In this document: positions 43,191 to 52,223 of the stretch, piece after piece
Numbering within the stretch: position 1 is the first letter of the stretch
How the letters are laid out: each line of letters begins with the position of its first letter
Assembly: GCF_021462285.1 (NCBI RefSeq)
Contig: NZ_CP082787.1
Coordinates: 248,001 to 312,000 of the forward strand
Origin: Serratia entomophila
GTDB lineage: Bacteria; Pseudomonadota; Gammaproteobacteria; Enterobacterales; Enterobacteriaceae
DNA: 64,000 nt
Direction of reading: 5' to 3'
Program-made: the position numbers and the translations under genes
The notes under the pieces: generated by a model
Database searches by the model: none
The model's input: only the letters and a program-made list of their open reading frames with translations
What the model was told of the DNA's origin: nothing

Positions 43191-44396
43191 ATGGATATTG
43201 CCGTGAAAGGTGCCAACCGAAAGGAACTTCAGGAGCGGGCGGATGAACCGTTCGGCGCTGACTTTTCTCCTGCATCGGGCTTCTTCTTCACCTCCCCGTT
43301 CCGCAGCCTGATTACCGCCGGCTGCTTTAGCCGGGTGACCCAGCCGGCTGCGGACGGCGCCGATCTGAACGGCGAGTTCCAGCGGCAGGTGCGCCAGGCG
43401 TTTGCCGAGGCGCGAGCCGCCGGGGTAAAGGAGCCGCTGCTGTGCGGCGCCATTCCCTTCGATACCCGCCAGCCTTCGGCGCTGTTTATCCCGCACGAAA
43501 GCCGCTGGTTCGACCGCGCCGCCTTTATGGCCGGCGTTTCGCCGGTGGCGGCCGGCCCGGAAATCGCCCGCGTCGCCGAAGTGCCGACGCAGCCGCATTT
43601 TATGCAGATGGTGAGCGATGCGGTCGCGGCGATGAAAGCCGGGCGGCTCGACAAGGTGGTGCTGTCGCGGCTGCTGGAGATCGAGACTCGTGAGCCGGTA
43701 GACCGCCATGCGCTGATGGCGCGCGTTATCGCCCAGAACCCTAACGGTTTTCACTTCCATGTGCCGCTGGAGCGGGGGGCGCTGTTGGGCGCCAGCCCTG
43801 AACTGTTGCTGCGCCAGGCCGGCGGGCATTTCCATTCCAATCCGCTGGCCGGCTCCGCCCGGCGCGAGGCTGACCCTGAACGCGACCTGGCGGTGGGCGA
43901 GCGGCTGATGGCCTCCGGGAAAGATCGCCATGAACACCGCATCGTCACCGAAGGCATGCGCCAGGTGCTGGCCGGGCGCAGCCGCTACCTGAACGTGCCG
44001 CAAACCCCTGAACTGCTGACCACCACCACGCTGTGGCATCTTTCCACCCCGATTGACGGCGAAGTGGCCTCGCGCGACGAAAGCGCGCTGTCGCTGGCCT
44101 GCCTGCTGCACCCGACGCCGGCGCTGTGCGGCACGCCAACCCCGGCGGCGCACGCGTTGATCGGGCGGCTGGAGCCGTTCGATCGCGGCCTGTTCGGCGG
44201 CATCGTCGGCTGGTGCGACGCCGAGGGCAACGGCGAATGGGTGGTCACCATCCGCTGCGGCACCGTCGATGGCAGCCGGGTGCGGTTGTTCGCCGGCGCC
44301 GGCATCGTGCAGGACTCTTCCCCCGAATCTGAATGGCAAGAAACGGGCACCAAACTCAGCACCATTCTGCGTGCCTTCGGTTTGAATCAAGGATAA
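43191..44396 (+). CDS. entC: isochorismate synthase
   Basis: EntC converts chorismate to isochorismate, the first step to 2,3-dihydroxybenzoate. The 401-aa product is slightly longer than the E. coli protein (391). It has the chorismate-binding core: [78 protein letters not shown] and [19 protein letters not shown]. It leads the entC-entE-entB operon; entE follows after 7 bp. Confidence 0.95.
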   Translation: MDIAVKGANRKELQERADEPFGADFSPASGFFFTSPFRSLITAGCFSRVTQPAADGADLNGEFQRQVRQAFAEARAAGVKEPLLCGAIPFDTRQPSALFIPHESRWFDRAAFMAGVSPVAAGPEIARVAEVPTQPHFMQMVSDAVAAMKAGRLDKVVLSRLLEIETREPVDRHALMARVIAQNPNGFHFHVPLERGALLGASPELLLRQAGGHFHSNPLAGSARREADPERDLAVGERLMASGKDRHEHRIVTEGMRQVLAGRSRYLNVPQTPELLTTTTLWHLSTPIDGEVASRDESALSLACLLHPTPALCGTPTPAAHALIGRLEPFDRGLFGGIVGWCDAEGNGEWVVTIRCGTVDGSRVRLFAGAGIVQDSSPESEWQETGTKLSTILRAFGLNQG

Positions 44397-44403
44397 CGAC
44401 AAG

Positions 44404-46032
44404 ATGAGCATTGCCTTTACCCCCTGGCCGGCGGAGTTCGCCAGCCGCTACCGCGAACGCGGCTATTGGATTGACCTGCCGCTGACCGATATTCTCGACC
44501 GCCAGGCCGACAACGACGCGCCGGCGATCGCCGATGCCCGCGGCAGCCTGAGCTACCGCGAACTGAACCTGCTCTCCGACCGCCTGGCGGCCGCTCTGCA
44601 ACGCCGCGGCGTACGGCCGGGCGAGACCGCGCTGGTGCAGTTGGGCAACGTGGTGGAGTTCTACGTGGCGTTTTTCGCGCTGCTGAAGATCGGCGTGGCG
44701 CCGGTCAACGCGCTGTTCAGCCATCAGCGCAGCGAGCTGAACGCCTATGCGGCGCAGATCAAGCCCGCGCTGCTGATCGCCGATCGCGAACACGGCCTGT
44801 TTGCCGATGACGAATTCCTCAACGCCTTCCGCGCCGAGCATCCTTCGCTGCGCCTGGTGGGCTTGCGTAACCAACCGCAGGGCGAACGGGCATTGGCCAA
44901 CTGGCTGGAAGAACCCTGCGACGGTTTTGTCGCCGCGCCTTCCGCCGCCGACCAGGTGGCGTTTTTCCAGCTCTCCGGCGGCAGCACCGGCACGCCGAAG
45001 CTGATCCCGCGCACCCACAACGATTACTACTACAGCATCCGCCGCAGCGTGGAGATCTGCCGCTTTGACCGGCAGACCCGCTATCTGTGCGCCTTGCCGG
45101 TCGCCCATAACTATCCGATGAGCTCGCCGGGCGTACTGGGCGTGTTCTACGGCGCCGGGCAGGTGGTGTTCGCCGCCGATCCTGACGCCGCCCAGTGCTT
45201 CCGCCTGATCGAACGGCACCGCATCAACGTGACGGCGCTGGTGCCGCCGGCGGTCACGCTGTGGCTGCAGGCGATCGAAGAGTGGGGCAGCAATGCCGCG
45301 CTGGCCAGCCTGGAACTGCTGCAGGTGGGCGGCGCCAAGCTGGGGGAAACTCTGGCGGCGCGCATTCAGAACGAAATCGGCTGCCGGCTGCAGCAGGTAT
45401 TCGGCATGGCGGAAGGGCTGGTTAACTACACCCGTCTGGACGATGACCCGCGGCATATTTTGACTACCCAGGGGCGGCCGATGTCGCCGGACGACGAAGT
45501 CTGGGTGGCGGATGAAGACGGCAACCCGTTGCCGGCGGGGGCGGTCGGGCGCCTGATGACGCGCGGCCCTTACACCTTCCGTGGCTACTACCTGAGCCCG
45601 GAGCACAACGCCAGCGCCTTTGACGCCGAGGGGTTCTACTGCTCGGGCGACCTGATCAGCATCAGCGAAGACGGCTACATCACCGTCGAAGGGCGCCAGA
45701 AGGACCAGATCAACCGCGGTGGCGAGAAGATCGCCGCCGAGGAAATTGAAAATCTGCTGTTGCGCCACCCGGCGGTGATCAACGCCGCGTTGGTGTCGAT
45801 GCCGGATGCGTTGATGGGCGAAAAAAGCTGCGCCTATATCATCGCCGGCGCACCGCTGAAAGCGGTGGTGCTGCGTCGCCACCTGCGCGAGCAGGGCGTG
45901 GCCGACTTCAAGCTGCCGGACCGTTTTATTCAGGTGGACAGCCTGCCGCTGACACCGGTCGGCAAAGTGGACAAAAAACTGTTGCGCCAGCGTCTCGACG
46001 CGCAACAACAGACTCAGGCTCAGGGAGATTAA
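44404..46032 (+). CDS. entE: 2,3-dihydroxybenzoate-AMP ligase
   Basis: EntE adenylates 2,3-dihydroxybenzoate and loads it onto the carrier domain of EntB. The 542-aa sequence has the aryl-acid ligase features: [22 protein letters not shown] (P-loop, read in part), [33 protein letters not shown] and the hinge/Lys segment [20 protein letters not shown] with TPVGKVDKK. One EntE can feed both the EntF line and the VibF-like line. It is 3 bp before entB. Confidence 0.96.
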   Translation: MSIAFTPWPAEFASRYRERGYWIDLPLTDILDRQADNDAPAIADARGSLSYRELNLLSDRLAAALQRRGVRPGETALVQLGNVVEFYVAFFALLKIGVAPVNALFSHQRSELNAYAAQIKPALLIADREHGLFADDEFLNAFRAEHPSLRLVGLRNQPQGERALANWLEEPCDGFVAAPSAADQVAFFQLSGGSTGTPKLIPRTHNDYYYSIRRSVEICRFDRQTRYLCALPVAHNYPMSSPGVLGVFYGAGQVVFAADPDAAQCFRLIERHRINVTALVPPAVTLWLQAIEEWGSNAALASLELLQVGGAKLGETLAARIQNEIGCRLQQVFGMAEGLVNYTRLDDDPRHILTTQGRPMSPDDEVWVADEDGNPLPAGAVGRLMTRGPYTFRGYYLSPEHNASAFDAEGFYCSGDLISISEDGYITVEGRQKDQINRGGEKIAAEEIENLLLRHPAVINAALVSMPDALMGEKSCAYIIAGAPLKAVVLRRHLREQGVADFKLPDRFIQVDSLPLTPVGKVDKKLLRQRLDAQQQTQAQGD

Positions 46033-46035
46033 TCG

Positions 46036-46896
46036 ATGGCCATTCCAAAACTTAATGATTACGCGCTGCCAGCCGCAGACGAACTGCCGAACAACAAGGT
46101 TAGCTGGCAGCTGGAGCCACAGCGCGCGGCGCTGCTGATCCACGACATGCAGCAGTATTTCCTCAATTTCTGGGGGGAAGACAGCGCGCTGATCAAACAG
46201 GTGGTGGAAAACATCGCCAGGCTGCGCAGCTACTGCAAACAGCAGGGCATTCCGGTGTTCTATACCGCTCAGCCGAACCAGCAGAGCGATGAAGATCGCG
46301 CGCTGCTGAACGACATGTGGGGGCCGGGCCTGAACAAGCATCCGGAACAGCAGGCGGTCACCGCGGCGCTGGCGCCGGACGCGGATGACACCGTGCTGGT
46401 GAAGTGGCGCTACAGCGCTTTCCACCGCTCGCCGCTGCAGGAAATCCTGCAGGAATCCGGCCGCGACCAGCTGATCGTCTGCGGCGTGTACGCCCATATC
46501 GGTTGCCTGACCACCGCCATCGACGCCTTCATGCGCAACATCCAGCCGTTTATGGTGGCCGACGGCCTGGCGGACTTCTCGCGCGAAGAGCACCTGATGG
46601 CGCTGCGCTACACCGCCGGGCGCTGCGGCCGGGTGGTGACCACCGCCTCCCTGCTGCCGTCTGCGGACATCGCCAGCAAAGAGGCGCTGCGCCGGCAAAT
46701 TCTGCCGCTGCTGGATGAAGACAGCGAAGACATGGGCAACGACGAGAACCTGATCGACTACGGTCTGGACTCGGTGCGCATCATGGAGCTGGCCACCCGC
46801 TGGCGCAAGATCCGCGGTGATATCGACTTCATCGCTCTGGCGCGCAACCCGACCATCGACAGCTGGTGGGCGCTGCTCTGTGCCGAGCAAAACTGA
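46036..46896 (+). CDS. entB: isochorismatase / aryl carrier protein
   Basis: A bifunctional 286-aa protein. The N-terminal isochorismatase (about 1-210; [14 protein letters not shown] with the catalytic Asp, VKWRYSAFH with the Lys and [12 protein letters not shown] with the Cys) forms 2,3-dihydro-2,3-dihydroxybenzoate. The C-terminal aryl carrier domain (about 215-286) has [11 protein letters not shown] with attachment Ser246. It can deliver DHB to EntF, to the VibH-like protein or to the Cy domains. The usual next gene, entA, is absent: a yncE gene follows after 80 bp. Confidence 0.96.
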   Translation: MAIPKLNDYALPAADELPNNKVSWQLEPQRAALLIHDMQQYFLNFWGEDSALIKQVVENIARLRSYCKQQGIPVFYTAQPNQQSDEDRALLNDMWGPGLNKHPEQQAVTAALAPDADDTVLVKWRYSAFHRSPLQEILQESGRDQLIVCGVYAHIGCLTTAIDAFMRNIQPFMVADGLADFSREEHLMALRYTAGRCGRVVTTASLLPSADIASKEALRRQILPLLDEDSEDMGNDENLIDYGLDSVRIMELATRWRKIRGDIDFIALARNPTIDSWWALLCAEQN

Positions 46897-46976
46897 TTTT
46901 AACCATAACGCCGTTGCCGCCGCCCGGCGTTGGCTGGGCGGCAATTTGACTCGATCGATACCTTAGGGAAATTATA

Positions 46977-48041
46977 ATGAATACTATGATTAATAAGGGA
47001 AAACGTGCGGCATTCCCGCTGATGCTGCTGTCCTCGCTGCTGTTTTCGGCACCGCTGCTGGCGCAAACCGCGCCGGAGGTGCTGCGCAAGCCGGTTGGCA
47101 AGGGCGCCTATGAAATGGTGTACAGCCAGGGCGAGAACGCGCTGTACCTGGCGACCTCGCAAAGCCGCAAGCTGGACAAGGGCGGCGTGGTTTATCGCCT
47201 GGATCCGACCACGCTGGACGTGACCCAGATCATCCATAACGACATCAAGCCGTTTGGCGCAGCTATCAACGCCAAAACCGGCACGCTGTTCTTCGGCAAC
47301 ACCGTCAACAACTCGGTGACCGCCATCGACGGCAAAACCGGTGAAGTGAAAGGCCGCCTGGTGCTGGACGAGCGTAAACGCTCCGAGAGCGTGAAGCCGC
47401 TGGCGCCGCGTGAACTGGTGGCGGATGCCGACACCGACACCCTGTACATCACCGGGCTGGGTGAATCCAGCGTGGTGTGGGTGGTGGACGGCAAGGATCT
47501 GACCCTGCGCGCCACCATCACCGGCACCGGCAAATACGGCACCGGCCTGGCGCTGGACGCCGCCGCCAAACGCCTGTATGTCACCAACGCCGATGGCGAG
47601 CTGGTGACCATCGACACCCAGAGCAACAAGGTGCTGTCGCGCAAGAAGCTGGACGAGTCCAAAGAACACTTCTTCCTCAACATCAGCCTGGATAGCGCCA
47701 ACCACCGCGCCTTCATCACCGATTCCAAGCAGCCGCAGCTGCTGGTGGTGGATACCCGCAACGGCAATATCCTCAGCAAAATCGACGTGCCTGAGTCGCT
47801 GGCGGTGCTGTTCAACCCGGCGCGCAACGAGGTTTACGTGACCCACCGCCAGGCGGGTGAAGTGAGCGTGATCGACGCCAAAAGCTACAAGCTGTTGAAT
47901 ACCGTCAAGACGCCGACCCACCCGAACAGCCTGGCGCTGTCGCCGGACGGCCAGACGCTGTACGTCAGCGTGAAGCAGGCCTCCAGCCGCGAGAAAGAAG
48001 CCACCGCGCCGGATGATGTGATCCGCGTAGCGCTGAAGTAA
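46977..48041 (+). CDS. yncE: periplasmic beta-propeller protein YncE
   Basis: A 354-aa exported protein with signal peptide (LMLLSSLLFSAPLLAQ) and YVTN-type seven-bladed propeller repeats. It is nearly colinear with E. coli YncE: LRKPVGKGAYEMVYSQGENA, ATSQSRKLDKGGVVYRLDP, FGNTVNNSVTAIDGKTGEVK and FNPARNEVYVTHRQAGEVSV can be matched. E. coli YncE is iron-regulated and reported to bind DNA in vitro; its role is open. Here it ends the Fur-controlled entCEB string, where entA would be expected. Confidence 0.93.
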   Translation: MNTMINKGKRAAFPLMLLSSLLFSAPLLAQTAPEVLRKPVGKGAYEMVYSQGENALYLATSQSRKLDKGGVVYRLDPTTLDVTQIIHNDIKPFGAAINAKTGTLFFGNTVNNSVTAIDGKTGEVKGRLVLDERKRSESVKPLAPRELVADADTDTLYITGLGESSVVWVVDGKDLTLRATITGTGKYGTGLALDAAAKRLYVTNADGELVTIDTQSNKVLSRKKLDESKEHFFLNISLDSANHRAFITDSKQPQLLVVDTRNGNILSKIDVPESLAVLFNPARNEVYVTHRQAGEVSVIDAKSYKLLNTVKTPTHPNSLALSPDGQTLYVSVKQASSREKEATAPDDVIRVALK

Positions 48042-48063
48042 TCCCGCACGGGCAAGCTAAGCG

Positions 48064-48100
48064 AACAGGCGCCGCGGCAACGTTGCGCCTGTTTTTTTTC
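48064..48100 (+). terminator. yncE terminator
   Basis: AACAGGCGC pairs with GCGCCTGTT, followed by a run of T, 23 bp after the yncE stop. This closes the siderophore region. Confidence 0.88.
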
Positions 48101-48611
48101 GCCTGAAATCGGCTCACCATTGCCGTCCTGGAGAGATCCTGGCGATCCCCGTCTATCAATCGCAATCATTACCGCTCGTCATCACTCTGTTGCCGTTTGG
48201 CGGCTGCAGGAATGGCAAATAAAGGAAAGTAAGATTTAATATTTAGAAAGCGTAATTATTTAAAAATCCGCCTTGTCGCAGGTTTTTATGCCCGCCTTTC
48301 AGGAGGTAATGTAAAGAATCTTCAGCGCCGCTTACTTTAGTTTTTTAAGTGGCTGGTTGTATTTTATTTTTTATAAAAATCAAAATGATTATGGTTTTTG
48401 TTAAAAAGTTCTCGGTTATTTTCGCTTGTCATAAACGCCTCCGCTTCTATGGTTAATAGTGGGCTTTCCCGATTGTGGGATGGTCCCGTGCGTGTCAAAA
48501 ACGCCATGTGTCAGCTTCAAGCCACGATGAAAATCATCATTTTTATTCATGTAATCGGCCCTGGGCGGGTAGGCGCGAGCCTGTTTGTCCCCCTACAGAG
48601 AGAAGCCTGCT
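48101..48611. other. AT-rich intergenic region
   Basis: About 510 bp between the yncE terminator and the carbonic anhydrase gene. The middle is AT-rich and probably holds the promoter of the carbonic anhydrase/SulP pair. No gene or RNA could be supported. Confidence 0.5.
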
Positions 48612-49259
48612 GTGACGATACTTAAACCGCTGTTAGCCAGAAACCGCAGCTGGGCGCTACAACAGCGCCAGCGCAACCCCCAATACTTCCATAAGCATGT
48701 CGCCGGCCAGCAGCCGCAGGCGTTGTGGATCGGCTGTTCCGACAGCCGGGTCCCCGCCGAGGTGCTGACCGGCGCACACCCCGGCGAACTCTTCGTGCAT
48801 CGCAATATCGCCAATATGGTGCTCGAGGATGACGACAGTCTGATGAGCGTTCTGCAATATGCGCTGGAGTACCTGCACGTCTCGGCGATCGTGCTGTGCG
48901 GCCATTACGGCTGCGGCGGCGTCCAGGCGGCGGTGGCGCTGCCGCAGATGCCGCTGGCGCAGGAAAACAGCGCGCTGGCCCGGCGCATGGCGCACCTGCG
49001 CGCTTCGTTGGCGCATAATCTGCAGACCTATCAGCAGTCGGATGCCGACGACGCCTGCCGCCTGAACCTGCTGATCGAGGCGCACGTGACGACCCAGTTC
49101 GCCCACCTGATCGCCAGCGAACCGGTGCGCCGGCGCTGGGCGCAGGGGGCTGCGCTGGACGTTTTCGGCTGCGTTTACGATCTGCAGCAAGGGCATTTGA
49201 AAGAGCTTATCCATCAGGACGCGGCGGAGGTGGCCCATGAACTTCAGCACTCTGCGTAA
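48612..49259 (+). CDS. beta-class carbonic anhydrase
   Basis: This zinc enzyme interconverts CO2 and bicarbonate. The 215-aa product from GTG 48612 has the beta-class zinc ligands: Cys42 in WIGCSDSRV (Asp44-Arg46 dyad) and His98/Cys101 in LCGHYGCGG. GTG was preferred because AGAGAGAAG lies upstream and the family begins near ILKPLLARNRSWA; an ATG at 48585 would add nine residues. Its end overlaps the SulP transporter gene by 23 bp, so the two are translationally coupled, pointing to joint bicarbonate uptake or use. It is a second anhydrase besides the YrdA-type protein. Confidence 0.93.
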   Translation: MTILKPLLARNRSWALQQRQRNPQYFHKHVAGQQPQALWIGCSDSRVPAEVLTGAHPGELFVHRNIANMVLEDDDSLMSVLQYALEYLHVSAIVLCGHYGCGGVQAAVALPQMPLAQENSALARRMAHLRASLAHNLQTYQQSDADDACRLNLLIEAHVTTQFAHLIASEPVRRRWAQGAALDVFGCVYDLQQGHLKELIHQDAAEVAHELQHSA

Positions 49260-50709
49260 TGACATCCCCGCCGGCATAGTGGTGTTTCTGGTGGCGTTGC
49301 CGCTCAGCCTGGGCATCGCGCAGGCCAGCGGGCTGCCGCCGTTTGTCGGGCTGTTGACCGGCGTTATCGGCGGCATTCTGGTGACCCTGCTCAGCCCTTC
49401 GCGCTATGCCGTCAGCGGCCCGGCGGCCGGTTTGGTCACCATCGTCGTCGGGGCGATGGAAACCCTCGGCTCCTTTTCCCTGCTGCTGGTGGCGCTGATG
49501 CTGGCTGGCGCATTGCAGCTGATTTTCGGCCTGCTGCGCGCCGGCCGCTGGATTTCGCTGGTGCCCGGCACGGTGATCCAGGGCATGCTGGCGGCGATCG
49601 GTATTTTGCTGATCATGCAGCAACTGCCGGTGGCGCTCGGTTATCAGGGCGAGGAAGGGCTGACGGCGCTGCTGGCCAGGGGCGGCGAACTGCTGTCGCC
49701 GGCGTCGATAGTGATAACGCTGGTGGCGCTGGTTATCCTGTGGTTGTGGACCACCGCGCCGATCAAGCGCATCCGGCTGATGAGCTTTATTCCCGGCCCG
49801 CTGGTGGCGGTGCTGTGGGGCAGCCTGGCGGTGGTGTTTGGCGAACGGATAATGCCGGAAAGCCTCGGCAATATCCCGCGCATCGCGCTGCCGAAGTTCG
49901 ACAGCGCCGAAACCTTGGGCGCGCAGCTGAGCCGCCCCGACTGGCAGGGCGCGTGGCGCAACCCGTCGGTCTACCTGATTGCGGTGACGCTGGCGCTGGT
50001 GGCCAGTTTGGAAACCCTGCTGAGCCAGGAAGCGTTGAAAAAGCTGAAACCACAGACGCCGGCGCCATCGCCGGATAAGGAAATGCGCGCGCAGGGCGTT
50101 GGCAATATGCTGAGCGGCTTTCTCGGCGGCCTGCCGATCACCGCGGTGATCGTGCGCAGTTCGGTCAACGTTAACGCCGGCGCGCGCAGCAAAGCGTCGA
50201 TTCTGCTGCACGGTGCGCTGCTGCTGCTGAGCGGCCTGTTGTTCAGCGACCTGCTCAATACCATTCCGCTGGCCAGCCTGGCGGCGGTGCTGCTGTATAC
50301 CGGCTACAAACTTGCCGCCCCGGCGCTGTTCCGCGCGCAGTGGCGGCAAGGGTTGCCGCAGTTTGCGCCTTTTATCATTACCGTCGGTGGCATCATCGTC
50401 TTCGGCATGCTGGCGGGCATCGCCCTCGGCCTGATGGCCCAGCTGCTGTGCAGCACCTACAAAAGCCACCGCAATGCGCTGCAGCTGAGCCGCTATGACG
50501 ATCACTATGTGGTGCGCTTCCACCAGAACCTGACGTTTCTGCATAATCCGCGGCTGCACAGCCTGCTGGCGCAGATCCCGGATAACTGCGTGGTGATCGC
50601 CGAGCATGATAACGCCGATTATATCGATCCGGACGTGAGGGCGGTGTTGGCGGAGTTCGGCGCCGGTGCGGCCAACCGCGGGATCCGGCTAAGCCGTTGG
50701 CCGGTGTAA
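49237..50709 (+). CDS. SulP family anion transporter (probable bicarbonate transporter)
   Basis: A 490-aa inner-membrane protein of the SulP/SLC26 family with about 10-12 helices: an N-terminal MNFSTLRNDIPAGIVVFLVALPLSLGIAQASG, a SPSRYAVSGPAAGLVTI substrate loop and GFLGGLPITAVIVRSSVNVNAGARSK. A short STAS-like end follows (YVVRFHQNLTFLHNPRLHSLLAQIPDNCVVIAEHDNADYIDPDVRAVL, read in part). SulP proteins paired with or fused to a carbonic anhydrase (BicA-like) are thought to carry bicarbonate. The 23-bp overlap with the upstream anhydrase supports this; sulfate transport is not excluded. Confidence 0.9.
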   Translation: MNFSTLRNDIPAGIVVFLVALPLSLGIAQASGLPPFVGLLTGVIGGILVTLLSPSRYAVSGPAAGLVTIVVGAMETLGSFSLLLVALMLAGALQLIFGLLRAGRWISLVPGTVIQGMLAAIGILLIMQQLPVALGYQGEEGLTALLARGGELLSPASIVITLVALVILWLWTTAPIKRIRLMSFIPGPLVAVLWGSLAVVFGERIMPESLGNIPRIALPKFDSAETLGAQLSRPDWQGAWRNPSVYLIAVTLALVASLETLLSQEALKKLKPQTPAPSPDKEMRAQGVGNMLSGFLGGLPITAVIVRSSVNVNAGARSKASILLHGALLLLSGLLFSDLLNTIPLASLAAVLLYTGYKLAAPALFRAQWRQGLPQFAPFIITVGGIIVFGMLAGIALGLMAQLLCSTYKSHRNALQLSRYDDHYVVRFHQNLTFLHNPRLHSLLAQIPDNCVVIAEHDNADYIDPDVRAVLAEFGAGAANRGIRLSRWPV

Positions 50710-50898
50710 TGGATATCGACCTTTAATTGCTGATTAATAGCCACTCAACGGGGTGGCTATTAACCGGCTGATTTGATTTATGTGATTGATATTTATTGTT
50801 TTATTTAATTTTTATAAGAACTTTCTTATGTGGTAAAATCTCCCCCAGCTTATTGCGGGCTAATTATTGCTTAATTAGCTGATAAATGCGGGAGGGCT

Positions 50899-51684
50899 AT
50901 GCGGTATATAATTAACAATAATATTAAATATCATGAAGATAGATCTGAATTGGTCTCGTTACACAAGCATACAGAGCCCCTGCAACTCACGGCGACGCTG
51001 AATCGCTTGCTCTCCGCCCTGGTGAGAAACAATAATCAGGTGCTTTCCCGCGAAACGCTGCTGATGCAGGTGTGGGAAGCGCATGGCCAGGTCGCCTCCG
51101 GCAACAACCTCAATAATACCATCTCAATCTTGCGCAAGATGTTCGCTTCGCTCGGCGAAGAGGAGATTATCGTCACGCTGCCGCGGCAGGGCTTTATGTT
51201 TACCGCCACCACGCTGAAAACGGCGGACAGCCAGGCGGAAAAGCTGGAGGGGCCTGATGTTGAGGCGGTTGCGGCCACTGCGGCATCCACCGTTCGTGGT
51301 TTCCAGCGCTTTAAGTTAACTAGCCTGGTGGCACTGGTGCTATTGGCGACGGGCAGCGTCGCCTGGGCCTGGCAGGACGCGGGCTATCTGCCGGCCAGTA
51401 TGATAGATGCCGGTAGTATCGATAACTGCAGCGTGCGTTTTATCACCTCGTATCATAAGCCGGGAACCCGCCAGATCGATTTGAGCCATTTACGCGACAT
51501 GCTCAAGCAAAGGCCGCACATTCAATGCCAGGAACCGGCGACGCTGCTCTACTACGACACGCAGACGTTAGCGCCGACCGGTTCCGGGTACAGCCGCGCT
51601 TCTTATTTCTATTATTGTCCGCAGGCGAAAATGGCGGATGGCAATGTGCAATGTGAGAATTTCTATGAAAGCTGGGGCATGTAA
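50899..51684 (+). CDS. membrane-anchored winged-helix regulator (CadC/ToxR-like)
   Basis: A 261-aa one-component regulator. The N-terminal OmpR-type winged helix (about residues 1-105) has RNNNQVLSRETLLMQVW and NNLNNTISILRKMF as recognition region and ends in the wing VTLPRQGFMFTA. One membrane helix follows (about 137-157, LTSLVALVLLATGSVAWAW). The C-terminal periplasmic part of about 100 residues holds three Cys. It could sense a periplasmic signal and control the nearby fimbrial genes; that target is inferred from position. A homologous regulator is encoded convergently after one intervening gene. Confidence 0.85.
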   Translation: MRYIINNNIKYHEDRSELVSLHKHTEPLQLTATLNRLLSALVRNNNQVLSRETLLMQVWEAHGQVASGNNLNNTISILRKMFASLGEEEIIVTLPRQGFMFTATTLKTADSQAEKLEGPDVEAVAATAASTVRGFQRFKLTSLVALVLLATGSVAWAWQDAGYLPASMIDAGSIDNCSVRFITSYHKPGTRQIDLSHLRDMLKQRPHIQCQEPATLLYYDTQTLAPTGSGYSRASYFYYCPQAKMADGNVQCENFYESWGM

Positions 51685-51688
51685 TGTG

Positions 51689-52153
51689 ATGAAGCGCTAT
51701 GGCTACGGGGTTGTGGTGTTGCTGGCTATCGGCTGTTGCGGCATCTCTGCGTACTTTTTATTTTTCAGGCCGCAAATCCCGGAGTGCCAGGCGGTTGAAC
51801 ATGTGACCGACCACGTTGCCGGGCGCACTATCGAACGTGTGCTGCTGATTAGCCTGGTGCCCGATAGCCGCCGGCGGGTGACGGTGTTGTTGAACGGCAG
51901 GATTGCCGACGGGAAAGATCGTTACGTGGTCGAGCGCGCCCTGGTGATGGACTACCAGCGGCAGGGAAACAACTATTTCCTGTTGGTGAAGGAAAATATC
52001 AAAAAATCGCAGGACAACGTGGAGCGCGCGGACCTGAACCGCCGCCTGCCGGAGAAGGGCCAGCGCTTGCATTTACGCATTGAGCAGATTGACAACCGGC
52101 ATTTCCTGGTGGCCGATAACCATGCACCGTTTTACGTATGCGTGGCACCCTAA
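51689..52153 (+). CDS. membrane protein, FidL-like
   Basis: A 154-aa protein with one N-terminal membrane anchor (about residues 4-26, YGYGVVVLLAIGCCGISAYFLFF) and a periplasmic domain of unknown fold, ending in HAPFYVCVAP. It resembles FidL-type putative membrane proteins that accompany winged-helix regulators in enterobacteria, though I cannot confirm the family without a search. It directly follows the regulator (4 bp gap), suggesting a regulator-partner pair. ATG 51689 is taken; in-frame ATGs upstream overlap the regulator and would precede the anchor with an unlikely tail. Confidence 0.7.
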   Translation: MKRYGYGVVVLLAIGCCGISAYFLFFRPQIPECQAVEHVTDHVAGRTIERVLLISLVPDSRRRVTVLLNGRIADGKDRYVVERALVMDYQRQGNNYFLLVKENIKKSQDNVERADLNRRLPEKGQRLHLRIEQIDNRHFLVADNHAPFYVCVAP

Positions 52154-52157
52154 GAAA

Positions 52158-52186
52158 AATCCCCTTGGTTAAGCCAAGGGGATTCG
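52158..52186. terminator. bidirectional terminator between regulator loci
   Basis: AATCCCCTTGG pairs perfectly with CCAAGGGGATT (loop TTAAG less one pair), flanked by A and T runs; it can serve both convergent units. Confidence 0.82.
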
Positions 52187-52223
52187 GAAGAAAACGGTAC
52201 CTGGTGGGATAATTCTTACAATA

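Noticed and set aside
44356..46944. 862-codon reverse reading frame across entE and entB
   Set aside because: A shadow frame spanning two clear genes on the other strand; composition is rich in Gln, Arg and His as typical of antisense frames, with no domain.
48398..48625. 75-codon forward frame before the carbonic anhydrase gene
   Set aside because: No ribosome-binding site, no motif, and its end overlaps the anhydrase start in another frame.
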